DNA from: Dactylosporangium vinaceum
GTDB lineage: Bacteria; Actinomycetota; Actinomycetes; Mycobacteriales; Micromonosporaceae
Direction of reading: 5' to 3'
Assembly (NCBI RefSeq): GCF_019904175.1
Contig: NZ_CP061913.1
Location: forward strand, 6,820,001-6,884,000
DNA length: 64,000 nt
The notes below the pieces were generated by a model that saw nothing but the letters and a program-made list of their open reading frames with translations, was not told where the DNA came from and did no database searches. The position numbers and the translations under genes are program-made. This document shows positions 36,036-45,052 of the stretch, one piece after another. The first letter of the stretch is position 1; the number at the start of each line of letters is the position of its first letter.

Positions 36036-36739
36036 TTCGCCGTCCGGCCCCCTTCGCGCGACCACAGCAGCTCCGCGGTCTCCAGCGCGTTGCGGTGATA
36101 CGGCGCCGGCTCCCAGTCCGGGAAGAAGATCTCGACGGTCGGCACCACGTCGGCAGCCTCCTCGACGCGGATCGCCCGGGTCTGGGCCAGGTCCCGCTGC
36201 ATGATCCGGGTCAGCCGCCAGGCGGCCGTGCCCGGGGCGACAGTGGCCAGGAAGATCCGGCGCGGCCCGTCCGGGTCGGCCCGCCAGGCCCGCCACATCC
36301 GCTGCGCACCCTTCTCGTACATGAACGCGATGGCCGCGGACTGGTCGGTGAAGTCCTGCGCCACGCCCGGCCGCGCCCCGAACCGGTGCCCGCCGTCGGT
36401 CACGGTGTCGGTCAGGATGAGCTTGTCCAGCTGCGGCGGGTCACCGCCCGGCACCCGCAGCGCCCGGGAGATCTCGACTATCGCGTTGACCTCCGGCCGG
36501 GTGAGGGGCACGTGCGCCCGCAGCGCGGCGAAGGCGATCCCGCCCGGCGTCCCGAACGGGTCGGTCACGACCGAGTCCCGCAGCGAGATGACGTCGCTGT
36601 CCGGAAGGCGCCCGGCCAGGCCGAGCAGCAGCTCGTGCAGCTGGACGTAGGTGGCCTCACCACTGCCCGGGGCAAAGCCGCGCGCCGACGGCCACAGCCG
36701 GGCGTGGAGCTCGGCGTCCGGACTATCCGGCAGGGTCAC
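36032..36739 (-). CDS. Uncharacterised 235-residue protein, candidate immunity factor
   Basis: A soluble 235-residue protein directly after the giant effector gene, overlapping it by 17 bp. I do not recognise a family. It has an N-terminal helical segment (YVQLHELLLGLAGRLPDSD), a Pro-rich middle, then alternating strands (RRIFLATVAPGTAAWRLTRIM). The end reads EEAADVVPTVEIFFPDWEPAPYH. There are no membrane or export signals. Placement between toxin and SUKH gene suggests it neutralises one of the toxin domains, perhaps the terminal ADP-ribosyltransferase. That is inference only. Confidence 0.7.
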   Translation of the reverse strand: MTLPDSPDAELHARLWPSARGFAPGSGEATYVQLHELLLGLAGRLPDSDVISLRDSVVTDPFGTPGGIAFAALRAHVPLTRPEVNAIVEISRALRVPGGDPPQLDKLILTDTVTDGGHRFGARPGVAQDFTDQSAAIAFMYEKGAQRMWRAWRADPDGPRRIFLATVAPGTAAWRLTRIMQRDLAQTRAIRVEEAADVVPTVEIFFPDWEPAPYHRNALETAELLWSREGGRTAK

Positions 36740-39700
36740 GCGGCACCTCCCGCATCACGATGATCTTCACGTTCGGATGTCCCAGCTCGTCCAGCTTGGC
36801 ACGCACCTTCGCCGCCTCGGCCCGCAGCCTCGGCTCCGCGTCCGGCGGCAGCCGGTCCAACTCGACGCGCTGGATCCGGACGCCCGGTAGCAGCACCGCC
36901 TCCTGCTGCTGCGGGAAGAGCGAGAACTTGGTGATGTCGCGGGCCGACTGGCCGGTCAGCTCATACATGATCATCGCCGGCTGCGGGTCTGTCTCGTTCT
37001 CCAGGAACCGGGTCGCCTGGTTGAGGCTCCGGCTGGTGCTCACCACCTGCGTCGCCTGCCCCTCCGGGTGCTCCGGCGTGCCGTACAGCTTGGCCTTGGC
37101 CGTCGCGCTGAGGCCGTCGCCCCGGTACGTGTACTGCGGGTTGTCCGGGTGGCCGCTGGCCGGCAGCCGCCCGATCGCGTCGGCGATCATGTCGGCGTGG
37201 AAGCGCATCTCGGCCGCCAGGCGGGGCAGCGCCTCGGCCACCTTCGCGTCGACCGCCTCGCGTGCGGCGATGAGCTCGCGCTGCGCCGCCGCCTGTGCAT
37301 CGAGGTCGCCGGTCCGCTTCACCGCTTCGAGCGCCCGCTCGGCGTCGATGTAGCGCCGCGCCAGCTCGGTGGGGTGGGCGACACCGCGGGGCTCCCCGCC
37401 CGCCGCCGCGTCCGCGTGGTCACCCACCGGCGCACCGTCGTGGTCGGTAGGTGGCGCCGCATCGTGCTCGCGGACCTCACCGAAGAGTTCCCGCAGGATC
37501 GCCGGGGCCTGCCGGGGATCGCCGTTGGCCAGGTTCTCCAGATGGTGCTCCGCGGCCACCTTGAACTTCGCCGTGAGCCCTTCGGTGCTCGCCAGCGTCG
37601 GATCGTGGATCTCGCGGATCGTCGCGTTCAGCAGCGAGTAGGCGTGTCCGGTGTAGACGGCGACGGCCAGGACGTGCGCGGGAGTCAGCCGGTGGACGGC
37701 GTTGAGCGCATCCTCCGTGATCGGGATGTTGTTGTTGCGCAGCCACGTCTTGACGGCCGCCTCGTCCAGGTTGTGGAACGAGTCGTACAGCGCCTGGGCT
37801 CTCGCCCGCACCTCCGGGGTGGCCTCGGAGAAGTGCCCGGCATCGGCCTCGTGGAGGTAGACCGCCTCGTGCGGCAGCTGCTCGCCCGGCATGAAGCTGC
37901 GCAGCTGGTCCAGGTCCAGCGGCAGTGAGCGGTAGAGCTCCGCCGGTGTCATGGGGTGTTCGGCGTGGATCGGCTCGATACCCCCGGCGCCGACCAGGTC
38001 GGCGCCCAGCATGATCTCCGCCATCGAGTGATCCGGTCCGGGCAGCATCCAGCCCATGAGGCCGGCCAGGAAGTCACCGCGGCTCGGCTCCCCGGCCGGG
38101 CGCTCGCCCGGCGGGTGCATCAGCTCGTAGGCGACGAGCATGCGCGCGGTGGTGCCGGACACGCCGTCGACCGCGGGGAAGCCGGCCCGGCGCATCTGCT
38201 CGGTCCACTCACCGCGCATTTCGTGCAGTGCCGCACCCTCCCGGATCAGCAGCGGCGTGCCGGGCTCGAGCGGATGCCCGAGGTACTTCGCCTGGTACTC
38301 CATCTCGCGTGTGCTGAGCGGAACGCCCCACCGCTCGTAGCTCTCCCGCGTGCTGACCTGCCCGGGCTGCGTGCGGTTGTCGCGGTCGGCTCGGCTGCGC
38401 TCGAACTCCTCGACGCTGCGCGGGGCGTCCTGCGCCCGGCGCGCGGCCCGCTCCTCGGCCCGCGCGGCCTCGTCCACGCGGCGACCGGCCTCCGCCTCGG
38501 CGCGCGCGGCCTCCCGCGCGCCGCGAGCGGCCTCCTTCCGGTCGCGGGCGGCCTCCTCCTCCCGGCGGCCGGCCTCCTCCTCGCGGCGGGCCGCCTGTTC
38601 CGCGTTGCGGGCGGCCTCCTCCTCGCGGCGAGCCGCCTGCCCCTCGCGGCGGGCGGCCTCCTCCACCCGGCGGGCCGACGCCTCGTCGTCGCGGGCGGCG
38701 TGCTCCTCCCGGGCGGCCGCATGCTCCTCGCGGGCCGCCACGTACTCCTCGAGGGCTGTCGCGTGGTCTTCCTGGCGGGCGGTGTGCTGCCGGCGGGCGG
38801 CCTCGTGCTCCGCGCGGGCGTTCGTGAACTCCGCGTGCGCGGCCTCACGGGCCTGCACGGCCGCCGCGTGCTCGGCGACGGCGATCGTGTGCTGCTCCTG
38901 GCGGGCCGCGTGCACGTCGACGGCGGCCGCGTGCTCCCGCACGGCGCGCTCGGTGAGCGCCGTTCCCAGCTCCAGCGGGCCCTCGCCCGCCAGGTTCCGG
39001 ACCAGGTCGACGTTCACGACGTCCCGGACCAGGTCCAGGTTCACCTTCCCCTGCCGCTCCGCCTCCGCCGCCTGCACGACCAGGTCGACGAAGGTGCCCT
39101 TCCAGTTGCCGTAGGCGGCGTTGTAGTAGGCCGTCATCAGCTCGCGCAGGTTCGTCGGCTCGGCCGCGGTGTGCTGGCCGGTCAGGATCGCCTCGCGGCC
39201 GCGCTCCCAGCCCACCTGGCCGGCACTCTCCGGGTGGCCGTCGGAGAAGAACATCCGCTCCACCCGGTCGGCGATCGCTTCCCGGGGCGTGCCCGGCTCG
39301 AGCACGGCGTGCAGCCGCTCCATCGCCGTGCGCAGCTCGGTGACGGCCGAGCGGGCCGCGGCGATCGCATCGGGGTGGTTGGCCATGAATGCGCCGATGC
39401 GCCGCTCGTGCTCGTGCGTCAGCGCCTGCCACTGCTCGTGCTGGTGGAAGTCCTCGTAGCGGAACGTCGCCTGGTCGGTGCTCTGGCGCACCGGCTGTTC
39501 GAGCGGGTCGAACTGGCCCCGGTCGACGAACCCGCCCGGATCGCGGTCGCTCGGGTCGCGGTCGCCCGGGTCGCGGTCGCCGGGATGCGGTTCGGCGGCG
39601 CGCGGCTCGCCGGGATGCGCCGGGTCGTGGCCGGCCGGGTGCTCCGTGCCCGCCGGGTGCTCCGTGCCCGCCGGGTGCTCGGCCGGCGGCTCCAGCATCC

Positions 39701-42700
39701 AGTCGGTCGGCCGGAAGTGGGAGGACGGCTTGCCCGTGGCGCTGTGATCGGCCGGGCCGTCGCTGCCGAACACCGCCGGCGCGACCTCGCGGCCGAGCGA
39801 CGCGCTCTGCTCCTCGGCCCAGCGGTACAGCTCGGGAAACGCCGCCTTGGCGACTTCCTTGGTCACGAAGCCGTACTTCGGGTGGGTGAGCTCCAGCTGC
39901 GGGAAGCGCTCCTGGCGGATCTGCTCGGCCTTGGCCAGCATGGCGTCCGAGGACAGCTGCACGTCGTAGTCGCTCGGTTCGGGCTCGAGCCCCAGCCGGT
40001 GCATCGAGTCGAACGGCCGGCGCAGCGGGTGCTCGGTGGCGTCACCGCGCCACTCCTGGTAGCGGCGGGCCGACTCCTCCGGCATCGCGGCCATCTCCGG
40101 CAGCGACTTGTGCGGGCCGGAGAAGAAGTTCGCCGAGGACCCCTGCAGCCGGGCGTCGATCTGCTCCGGCCGGAGCCCGTCGATCGCCATCCGCTCGTAC
40201 AGCGATCCCCGGAACTGCTCGAACCGCTCGGGGGTCATGCCCAGCGGTGCGTCCCGGTTGGCCCAGTCGCGCACGGCCTCGGGCGTGATGCCCAGGAACT
40301 CGGCGTCGTGCGGGGTGATCTGGTAGCCGGAGTCGTCGGCCGGCAGCCGGTCGGCGACCTCGTCCCAGGTGACCGGCGGATGCTCGACGGCCTCGGGCGG
40401 CGCCCCGGTCTCCTCGGCCGCCTCGTCGCGGTCGCGGGTCTCCTCGCGGTCCCGGGCCTCGTCGCGGTCCCGGGTCTCGTCGGCCGGGCGGTGCTCCTCG
40501 GGCTCCCGGACCGGCTGGTGTTGTGGTTCCTCGCCGTTCCGGGCCGGTGATCGGGGCTCGGTGGTGGGCTCGGCCACGCGGGTGGCGGGCGGCTCCGGGC
40601 GAGCGGCGGGCGGCTCCGGCCGGGCGGGCATCGGCCGCTCCGCGCCGTCCGGGCCGAAGGAGCGCCAGCGGCCGTTGGGCGGGTCGGCCGGGATCCAGCG
40701 CGTGCCCTGGCGGACTCCCGAGGTCACCAGCTCCTCGCCGCGCAGGTTGCTCCAGAACCGCTCGGTGGGCGCCACGACACCGCGCCCGGACTCGCGCGCG
40801 AACTCGGCGGCCGGCGGGTGCTCGCCCTGGCCCGTGTCGCACGACGCCAGCCGGAACTGCTGGTCCTCGCCGATGCGGATGCGGCCCTCCAGCCGCAACT
40901 GGTCGACCGCGCGGGCGAACTGCTCGCCGGTGAGGGTCCGGCCGTCGATGACGAAGCCGTGCCGGGAGCCGTGCAGGTCGAGCACGACCTCGCCCGGGCG
41001 GGGCGCGTACGCCTCGGCGACCGCGTGCATCCCGTCGCCCGGGCGGTAGAAGTCGTAGCCTGCGGGCGTTTCCCGGACGTGGTCGCGGACGAGGTGCATC
41101 GCTGTCTCGTCGCTGACGAAGTGCGGGCCGCCCCGGTCCATGAACTGCTCGGCGCCGTCCGGCTCGCGCTCCGGCGCCGGCTGCTCGTGCTCGTCGCGCA
41201 CGGCCGGCTGGTCGTGCTCGTCGTGCCGGGCCGGCTGCTCACGCTCGCTGTGCCGGGCCGGCTGGTCGTGCTCGCCGTGCCGGGCGGGCTGGTCGTGCTC
41301 GCCGTGCCGGGCGGGCTGGTCGTGCTCGCCGTGGGGGGCGGGGGTGCCGCGGTCGACGTGCTCGGGTGGGGGGACGCCGCTTGTCCGCTCGCGCTCGGCC
41401 GCGACCTTGGCGGCGACCTCGTCCTGCGCGCGGCCCTGCTCCGCCTCCATGCGCTGCCGGCCGTGCTCGCTGAGGCCCAGCTCGGCGGCCCCCTCCGGCC
41501 GCCGGACCTCGGCGAAGCGCGCGTTGTGCTCCACCTTGGCCGCCATGACTCGCGGGTCGTCTTCGTCACCGCTGCGCATCACCTTGTACAGGTCGTGCGT
41601 CTCGCTCTTCGTGACGAAGCTCTCGGCCGTGTGGATCTGGACCTCGAACACGTGCCCTGTCGCGTTGTCGCGCCAGAAGGAGTTGAGCCCGACGTAGCCC
41701 TCCTCCGCGCCCCAGAAGTTCTTGAACTTCACCGGCTCGAAGCGGTGGCGGTCGCCGTCCATGGTCTCGGTGAGGTACTCGATCGTCGCCTTGGCGCCGG
41801 CCTGGTAGTGCTCCTCGGGGAACCCGATGGTGTATCGGACCGTGTCCTTCATGTCCGCCAGGTGCTCGGCCATCGCGAGCTGCGGCTTCCTGTGTACCTC
41901 GTCGGCGAGCTTGCGCTTGAAGGACTCCTCGTCCTTCAGCCGGTGGTCCTCGCCGAGGAGCTCGCCGCGGACCCCGGTGGCCCGCCCGACCTCGTCGACG
42001 AGCGTGTGCATCCGCTCGGTGATGGCCGGCTCGGAGTCCCGGGCGTGGGTCAGCGCCGCGTCGGCGGCCCGGTTCTGCTCGGCGTCGAGCGTCCGGCCTT
42101 CCTCGTTCGACCAGGCCGGCTCGTGCTCGGCACCGCGGGAGGCGAACTCCTCGGCGCCCCGGTGCGCACCCACGGGCTCCGTGGTCGCCGGCGGCGGCTC
42201 GTGCGCGGTCCGCGGCTCGGCCGGGGCCGGCTGCTCGTGGCCCGGCGCCCGGTGTTCGGCCGGGGCCGGACGCTCGACCGGCGCCGGGCGCTCCGTGGGC
42301 GCAGGGCGGTCGGTCGATGCCGGGCGGTCGGTCGATGCCGGGCGGTCGGTTGACGGAGGGCGCTCGACCGGAGCCGGGCGCTCGATCGTGGGCGTCGTGT
42401 GCGTGCCGGTCTCGGCGCGCGGCCCGGGCACGGTGGCGCCCGGCCGGGTGCCCGCCGTCGCGCCGCCCGCCGCTTCGTAGCCGGTGTGCACCACGCCCGG
42501 CGGTACGGCCGCGGCCGGGGTTGTCGTGGGCTCGGTGCGTGCGGGCTCCACCCGGGCCGGCTCCGCACGGCCGCTGCCGGGGGCGACGAACGCTTCCGGC
42601 GCGTAGGTGGTGCCGGCGTCGGCAAGCGTGACACCGGGCTCGTGGCTGCCGGTGGCCGTGCGCTCGGTCGTCACCGGGTGCTCGGTCGTGGCGGGGCGCT

Positions 42701-44042
42701 CCGTCGTGGCCGGGTGCCCGGTGGTGCCGGCGTACTCGGTCGTCACGGCGTGCTCGGTCGTCACGGCGTGCTCGGTCGTACCGGGACGCCCGGTGGTGCC
42801 GGCGTGTTCGGTGGTCACGGCGGTCGTGGCCGGGTGGCCGGTGGTCGCCGCGTGGCCGGTGCCGGTCGTCTCGACGGTGGTGTGGCCGGCCGGCATCGAG
42901 GTCGTGTCGGCGACCGGGCGGAACGTCGTCTCGTGCGTCGCGCCGGGGACGTAGCCGGTCTCGTGCGTGGTCGAGGTCGTCGGGTGCGCCGAGGTGCTGG
43001 TGGTGGTCGTCGTCTCGCCACCGAGCACGCTCATGATGTGCTCCGGGCTCGGCTGCACCAGACCGGTCTCGGCGTTCGCCGGGTCGGTCTCGCCGCGCCC
43101 GGTGCTCACCTCGGTCACCTCGGCCCCCGGGCGGTGCGGGCCGGTCTCCGTGGTCAGGTGCTCGCCACCGGTCGTGAGGGGGCCGTGCTCGTCGCGCACG
43201 AAGCCGTGGCCGCCGAGATTCGTCGCGCCCATGAAGGCGCCCGCGCTGGCCTGCTTGGCCAGGGACTCGAAGGTGAGCGGTTCGCCGGTGGCCGCGGCCA
43301 GGCCCAGCGCCCCGAACGCGTTGCCGGCGGCGCCGGTGGTGACCCGGCCGAGGAAGCTCTTGGTGAAGTTGGGCAGGAACTTCGACGCGCCCATGTGCAC
43401 ACCGCCGCCGGCGACACCGAAGACGGCGCCGGCGATGGCGCCGTTGATGACGTCGCCGGCCAGCGACGACGTGTCGAACTCGGTGCGGTGCCCCTCGCCG
43501 AGCTGGATCAGCTGGATGGCGATGTCGCCCACCAGGTTCTGGACGATCATGAAGACCATCGTCCGGATCACGTTCTGGGCGATGATCCGGATGAACGACT
43601 GGGTGGCGACCTCGGCCACCGGGATGGCCGCGGTGGAGGCGCCGAACGTCGGCGCGGCCATCGCCAGGTAGTAGGCGATCTGGAGGGCCAGCACGATCAG
43701 GGCGAAGATGAACTGGTACTTCGCGAACTCGATCTGCACGGCCGTCTGGTCGCACAGCTGGCTCATCGACTCGCACAGCGCGACGAGCTTGGGCAGGTAG
43801 GCTTCCTCGCCCTCGCTGTACTTCGCCCAGTACTGCGTGAAGTGGTCGGCCAGCTCACCGCCGACAGCGCCGAGCACGTCGATCGACGCGCCGTTGCCGT
43901 CGTCGAGCACCGCCTGCACGCCCTGGGCCGCCTCGGCCCAGACGTCCCGGAGCCGCCAGAGGGCGTCCTCGTCGCCCTCGGGCCAGTCACTCCCGACGAT
44001 CCACTCCAGCCATTGCAGTTCGGCCGGCAACTCCATGCCCAC
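36723..44042 (-). CDS. Giant polymorphic toxin with four enzyme-like domains, ESX-targeted
   Basis: 2439 residues. (1) Residues 1-110 resemble the N-terminus of CpnT-like ESX toxins (DWPEGDEDALWRLRDVW), with hydrophobic helices to about 240. (2) Residues 270-650 are a Thr/Pro/His/Glu repeat linker. (3) Residues about 660-840 are RelA/SpoT-like: LKDEESFKRKL, DTVRYTIGF and FEVQIHTAESF (799-809). (4) Residues about 965-1115 are a Cys peptidase with His1024 (LDLHGSRHG) and Cys1068 (LASCDTGQG). (5) Residues about 1210-1420 are nucleotidyltransferase-like with GSS at 1301-1303 and D-Y-D at 1358-1360. (6) Residues about 1697-1885 are an Ala/Glu/Arg coiled coil. (7) Residues about 2110-2439 are an ADP-ribosyltransferase with Arg2307, Ser-Thr-Ser 2335-2337 and Gln2379-x-Glu2381. 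The Q-x-E form differs from the E-x-E of Arg-modifying enzymes. Several warheads plus a processing peptidase on one chain is unusual. Confidence 0.85.
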   Translation of the reverse strand: MGMELPAELQWLEWIVGSDWPEGDEDALWRLRDVWAEAAQGVQAVLDDGNGASIDVLGAVGGELADHFTQYWAKYSEGEEAYLPKLVALCESMSQLCDQTAVQIEFAKYQFIFALIVLALQIAYYLAMAAPTFGASTAAIPVAEVATQSFIRIIAQNVIRTMVFMIVQNLVGDIAIQLIQLGEGHRTEFDTSSLAGDVINGAIAGAVFGVAGGGVHMGASKFLPNFTKSFLGRVTTGAAGNAFGALGLAAATGEPLTFESLAKQASAGAFMGATNLGGHGFVRDEHGPLTTGGEHLTTETGPHRPGAEVTEVSTGRGETDPANAETGLVQPSPEHIMSVLGGETTTTTSTSAHPTTSTTHETGYVPGATHETTFRPVADTTSMPAGHTTVETTGTGHAATTGHPATTAVTTEHAGTTGRPGTTEHAVTTEHAVTTEYAGTTGHPATTERPATTEHPVTTERTATGSHEPGVTLADAGTTYAPEAFVAPGSGRAEPARVEPARTEPTTTPAAAVPPGVVHTGYEAAGGATAGTRPGATVPGPRAETGTHTTPTIERPAPVERPPSTDRPASTDRPASTDRPAPTERPAPVERPAPAEHRAPGHEQPAPAEPRTAHEPPPATTEPVGAHRGAEEFASRGAEHEPAWSNEEGRTLDAEQNRAADAALTHARDSEPAITERMHTLVDEVGRATGVRGELLGEDHRLKDEESFKRKLADEVHRKPQLAMAEHLADMKDTVRYTIGFPEEHYQAGAKATIEYLTETMDGDRHRFEPVKFKNFWGAEEGYVGLNSFWRDNATGHVFEVQIHTAESFVTKSETHDLYKVMRSGDEDDPRVMAAKVEHNARFAEVRRPEGAAELGLSEHGRQRMEAEQGRAQDEVAAKVAAERERTSGVPPPEHVDRGTPAPHGEHDQPARHGEHDQPARHGEHDQPARHSEREQPARHDEHDQPAVRDEHEQPAPEREPDGAEQFMDRGGPHFVSDETAMHLVRDHVRETPAGYDFYRPGDGMHAVAEAYAPRPGEVVLDLHGSRHGFVIDGRTLTGEQFARAVDQLRLEGRIRIGEDQQFRLASCDTGQGEHPPAAEFARESGRGVVAPTERFWSNLRGEELVTSGVRQGTRWIPADPPNGRWRSFGPDGAERPMPARPEPPAARPEPPATRVAEPTTEPRSPARNGEEPQHQPVREPEEHRPADETRDRDEARDREETRDRDEAAEETGAPPEAVEHPPVTWDEVADRLPADDSGYQITPHDAEFLGITPEAVRDWANRDAPLGMTPERFEQFRGSLYERMAIDGLRPEQIDARLQGSSANFFSGPHKSLPEMAAMPEESARRYQEWRGDATEHPLRRPFDSMHRLGLEPEPSDYDVQLSSDAMLAKAEQIRQERFPQLELTHPKYGFVTKEVAKAAFPELYRWAEEQSASLGREVAPAVFGSDGPADHSATGKPSSHFRPTDWMLEPPAEHPAGTEHPAGTEHPAGHDPAHPGEPRAAEPHPGDRDPGDRDPSDRDPGGFVDRGQFDPLEQPVRQSTDQATFRYEDFHQHEQWQALTHEHERRIGAFMANHPDAIAAARSAVTELRTAMERLHAVLEPGTPREAIADRVERMFFSDGHPESAGQVGWERGREAILTGQHTAAEPTNLRELMTAYYNAAYGNWKGTFVDLVVQAAEAERQGKVNLDLVRDVVNVDLVRNLAGEGPLELGTALTERAVREHAAAVDVHAARQEQHTIAVAEHAAAVQAREAAHAEFTNARAEHEAARRQHTARQEDHATALEEYVAAREEHAAAREEHAARDDEASARRVEEAARREGQAARREEEAARNAEQAARREEEAGRREEEAARDRKEAARGAREAARAEAEAGRRVDEAARAEERAARRAQDAPRSVEEFERSRADRDNRTQPGQVSTRESYERWGVPLSTREMEYQAKYLGHPLEPGTPLLIREGAALHEMRGEWTEQMRRAGFPAVDGVSGTTARMLVAYELMHPPGERPAGEPSRGDFLAGLMGWMLPGPDHSMAEIMLGADLVGAGGIEPIHAEHPMTPAELYRSLPLDLDQLRSFMPGEQLPHEAVYLHEADAGHFSEATPEVRARAQALYDSFHNLDEAAVKTWLRNNNIPITEDALNAVHRLTPAHVLAVAVYTGHAYSLLNATIREIHDPTLASTEGLTAKFKVAAEHHLENLANGDPRQAPAILRELFGEVREHDAAPPTDHDGAPVGDHADAAAGGEPRGVAHPTELARRYIDAERALEAVKRTGDLDAQAAAQRELIAAREAVDAKVAEALPRLAAEMRFHADMIADAIGRLPASGHPDNPQYTYRGDGLSATAKAKLYGTPEHPEGQATQVVSTSRSLNQATRFLENETDPQPAMIMYELTGQSARDITKFSLFPQQQEAVLLPGVRIQRVELDRLPPDAEPRLRAEAAKVRAKLDELGHPNVKIIVMREVPRDPAG
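41201..41335 (-). repeat. In-frame 27-bp tandem repeats in the toxin linker
   Basis: About five to six copies of a 27-bp unit encode a 9-residue unit of the form GEHDQPARH. They separate the RelA/SpoT-like domain from the Cys peptidase. Similar short in-frame repeats encode Thr-Glu-His-Ala-type units near 42660-42860 and Thr-Asp-Arg-Pro-type units near 42240-42390. Such tracts change length easily and act as flexible linkers. Confidence 0.75.
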
Positions 44043-44078
44043 GACGTTCCTCCCCCGGCACGTCCAGCAGCGGCCCGG

Positions 44079-44750
44079 TCAGGAGCCGGGTTGATCGGGG
44101 CGCCACTGCGCCCACCAGTCGTCGGCGATGCGGGCCGCCACCCGGGACGGGATCTCCTCGAAGTCGTCCTCGCCGCTGCGCGCGTTCTGCACGAACGCGC
44201 CGGTGTGCTCCCAGCGCATCGACCGGGGCAGCACCTGGTCGCGGCGGACGCCCTCGTCGGTGCGCCACTGCCGCAGCAGTCCGGCCGGGGCGGTCGCCGG
44301 GTAGCGGGGGTGGTCGACGATCGCGAAGTACTGCGCGGCCCGCCGCCCGGTGAGCTGCTCCGGCGGGTCCGCCGTCATGGCCATGTCCGAGGCGGCGTCG
44401 CGCACGTCGTCCGGCACCGACGCCGGAGGCCGGTAGCCCGCCGCCGCGATGTGGGCCACGAGGTCGTCGTCGGGCGCGCAGCCGCGAGCGCGCAGGTAGT
44501 AGGCGGAGGCCTCCTGCCACACCCAGACCCCGTCGGTGCGGTAGCTCAGCGGCACGACCTCCCCGGCACCGGGGTCCAGCGGGTCGGTCTCGAAGCCCGA
44601 CGCTCGCAGTACCATCGGCGCGGTCTCCAGATAACGGGCCAGCGACTCCCGCTCGGCGGGGTCGAGCACGCGGCGGCGGTCGGCCGAGAAGTAGGGGCCC
44701 TCGGCGTCGGTCGCGTCGAACACCCCGGCCATGCGCAGCGGGGCTGTCAC
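44079..44750 (-). CDS. Uncharacterised 223-residue protein preceding the giant toxin
   Basis: A soluble protein of unknown family. Its N-terminus carries an acidic, aromatic segment (GPYFSADRRRVLDPAERE) and the middle a TDGVWVWQEASAYYLRARG motif. The C-terminus ends DDWWAQWRPDQPGS. The GTG start overlaps the stop of the WXG100-like gene (GTGA, 44747-44750), so both are co-translated, and the toxin follows 36 bp later. The order small WXG protein, this protein, then toxin suggests an adaptor, chaperone or immunity role. The sequence does not separate these. Confidence 0.75.
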   Translation of the reverse strand: MTAPLRMAGVFDATDAEGPYFSADRRRVLDPAERESLARYLETAPMVLRASGFETDPLDPGAGEVVPLSYRTDGVWVWQEASAYYLRARGCAPDDDLVAHIAAAGYRPPASVPDDVRDAASDMAMTADPPEQLTGRRAAQYFAIVDHPRYPATAPAGLLRQWRTDEGVRRDQVLPRSMRWEHTGAFVQNARSGEDDFEEIPSRVAARIADDWWAQWRPDQPGS

Positions 44751-45052
44751 GTCAGGAACTTCTTGTCGTTGGTGTCCTCGCCGCGGGCTGTCGTGTCGGC
44801 CATCTCGATCAGGCCGGCGCCCATGTCCCTGATGCCGTCGACCATCTGCGGGAAGAACTCCAGCGCGTTTTCCTTGGGCTCCTGGTAGTTCTTGTCGAAC
44901 GCCTCGCCGTACTGGTCGTGGCCCTGGCACTCCCCTTCGGCGGCCAGCCCGCTCTTGAGCTTCTGGAACACCTGCTGCATCCGGTCGCTCAGGTCGGTGA
45001 AGGACTTGGCGGAGGACTTCACCCCCGGCACGTCGATCCAGTACCCGCTCAT
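44747..45052 (-). CDS. WXG100-like small protein of the toxin operon
   Basis: A 101-residue helical protein. Two long helices flank a turn at GLAAEGECQGHDQYGEAF, the place where related actinobacterial proteins have a W-G or C-W-G turn; here Gln replaces Trp. It is probably the secretion partner of the adjacent toxin N-terminus. The ATG at 45052 (MSGYWIDVPG) follows GGAGGTACCGGC and lies directly downstream of four repeat units, each carrying its own ribosome site, start and stop. The last micro-ORF stop overlaps this ATG. Confidence 0.8.
   Translation of the reverse strand: MSGYWIDVPGVKSSAKSFTDLSDRMQQVFQKLKSGLAAEGECQGHDQYGEAFDKNYQEPKENALEFFPQMVDGIRDMGAGLIEMADTTARGEDTNDKKFLT

Noticed and set aside
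37956..40550. Long plus-strand open frame over the giant toxin gene
   Set aside because: It is antisense to clear domain-bearing coding sequence and its composition (Arg, Gly, Val, Ala runs) is that of a GC-rich shadow frame. The same applies to the long opposite-strand frames over eccC, eccD and the CHAT operon.
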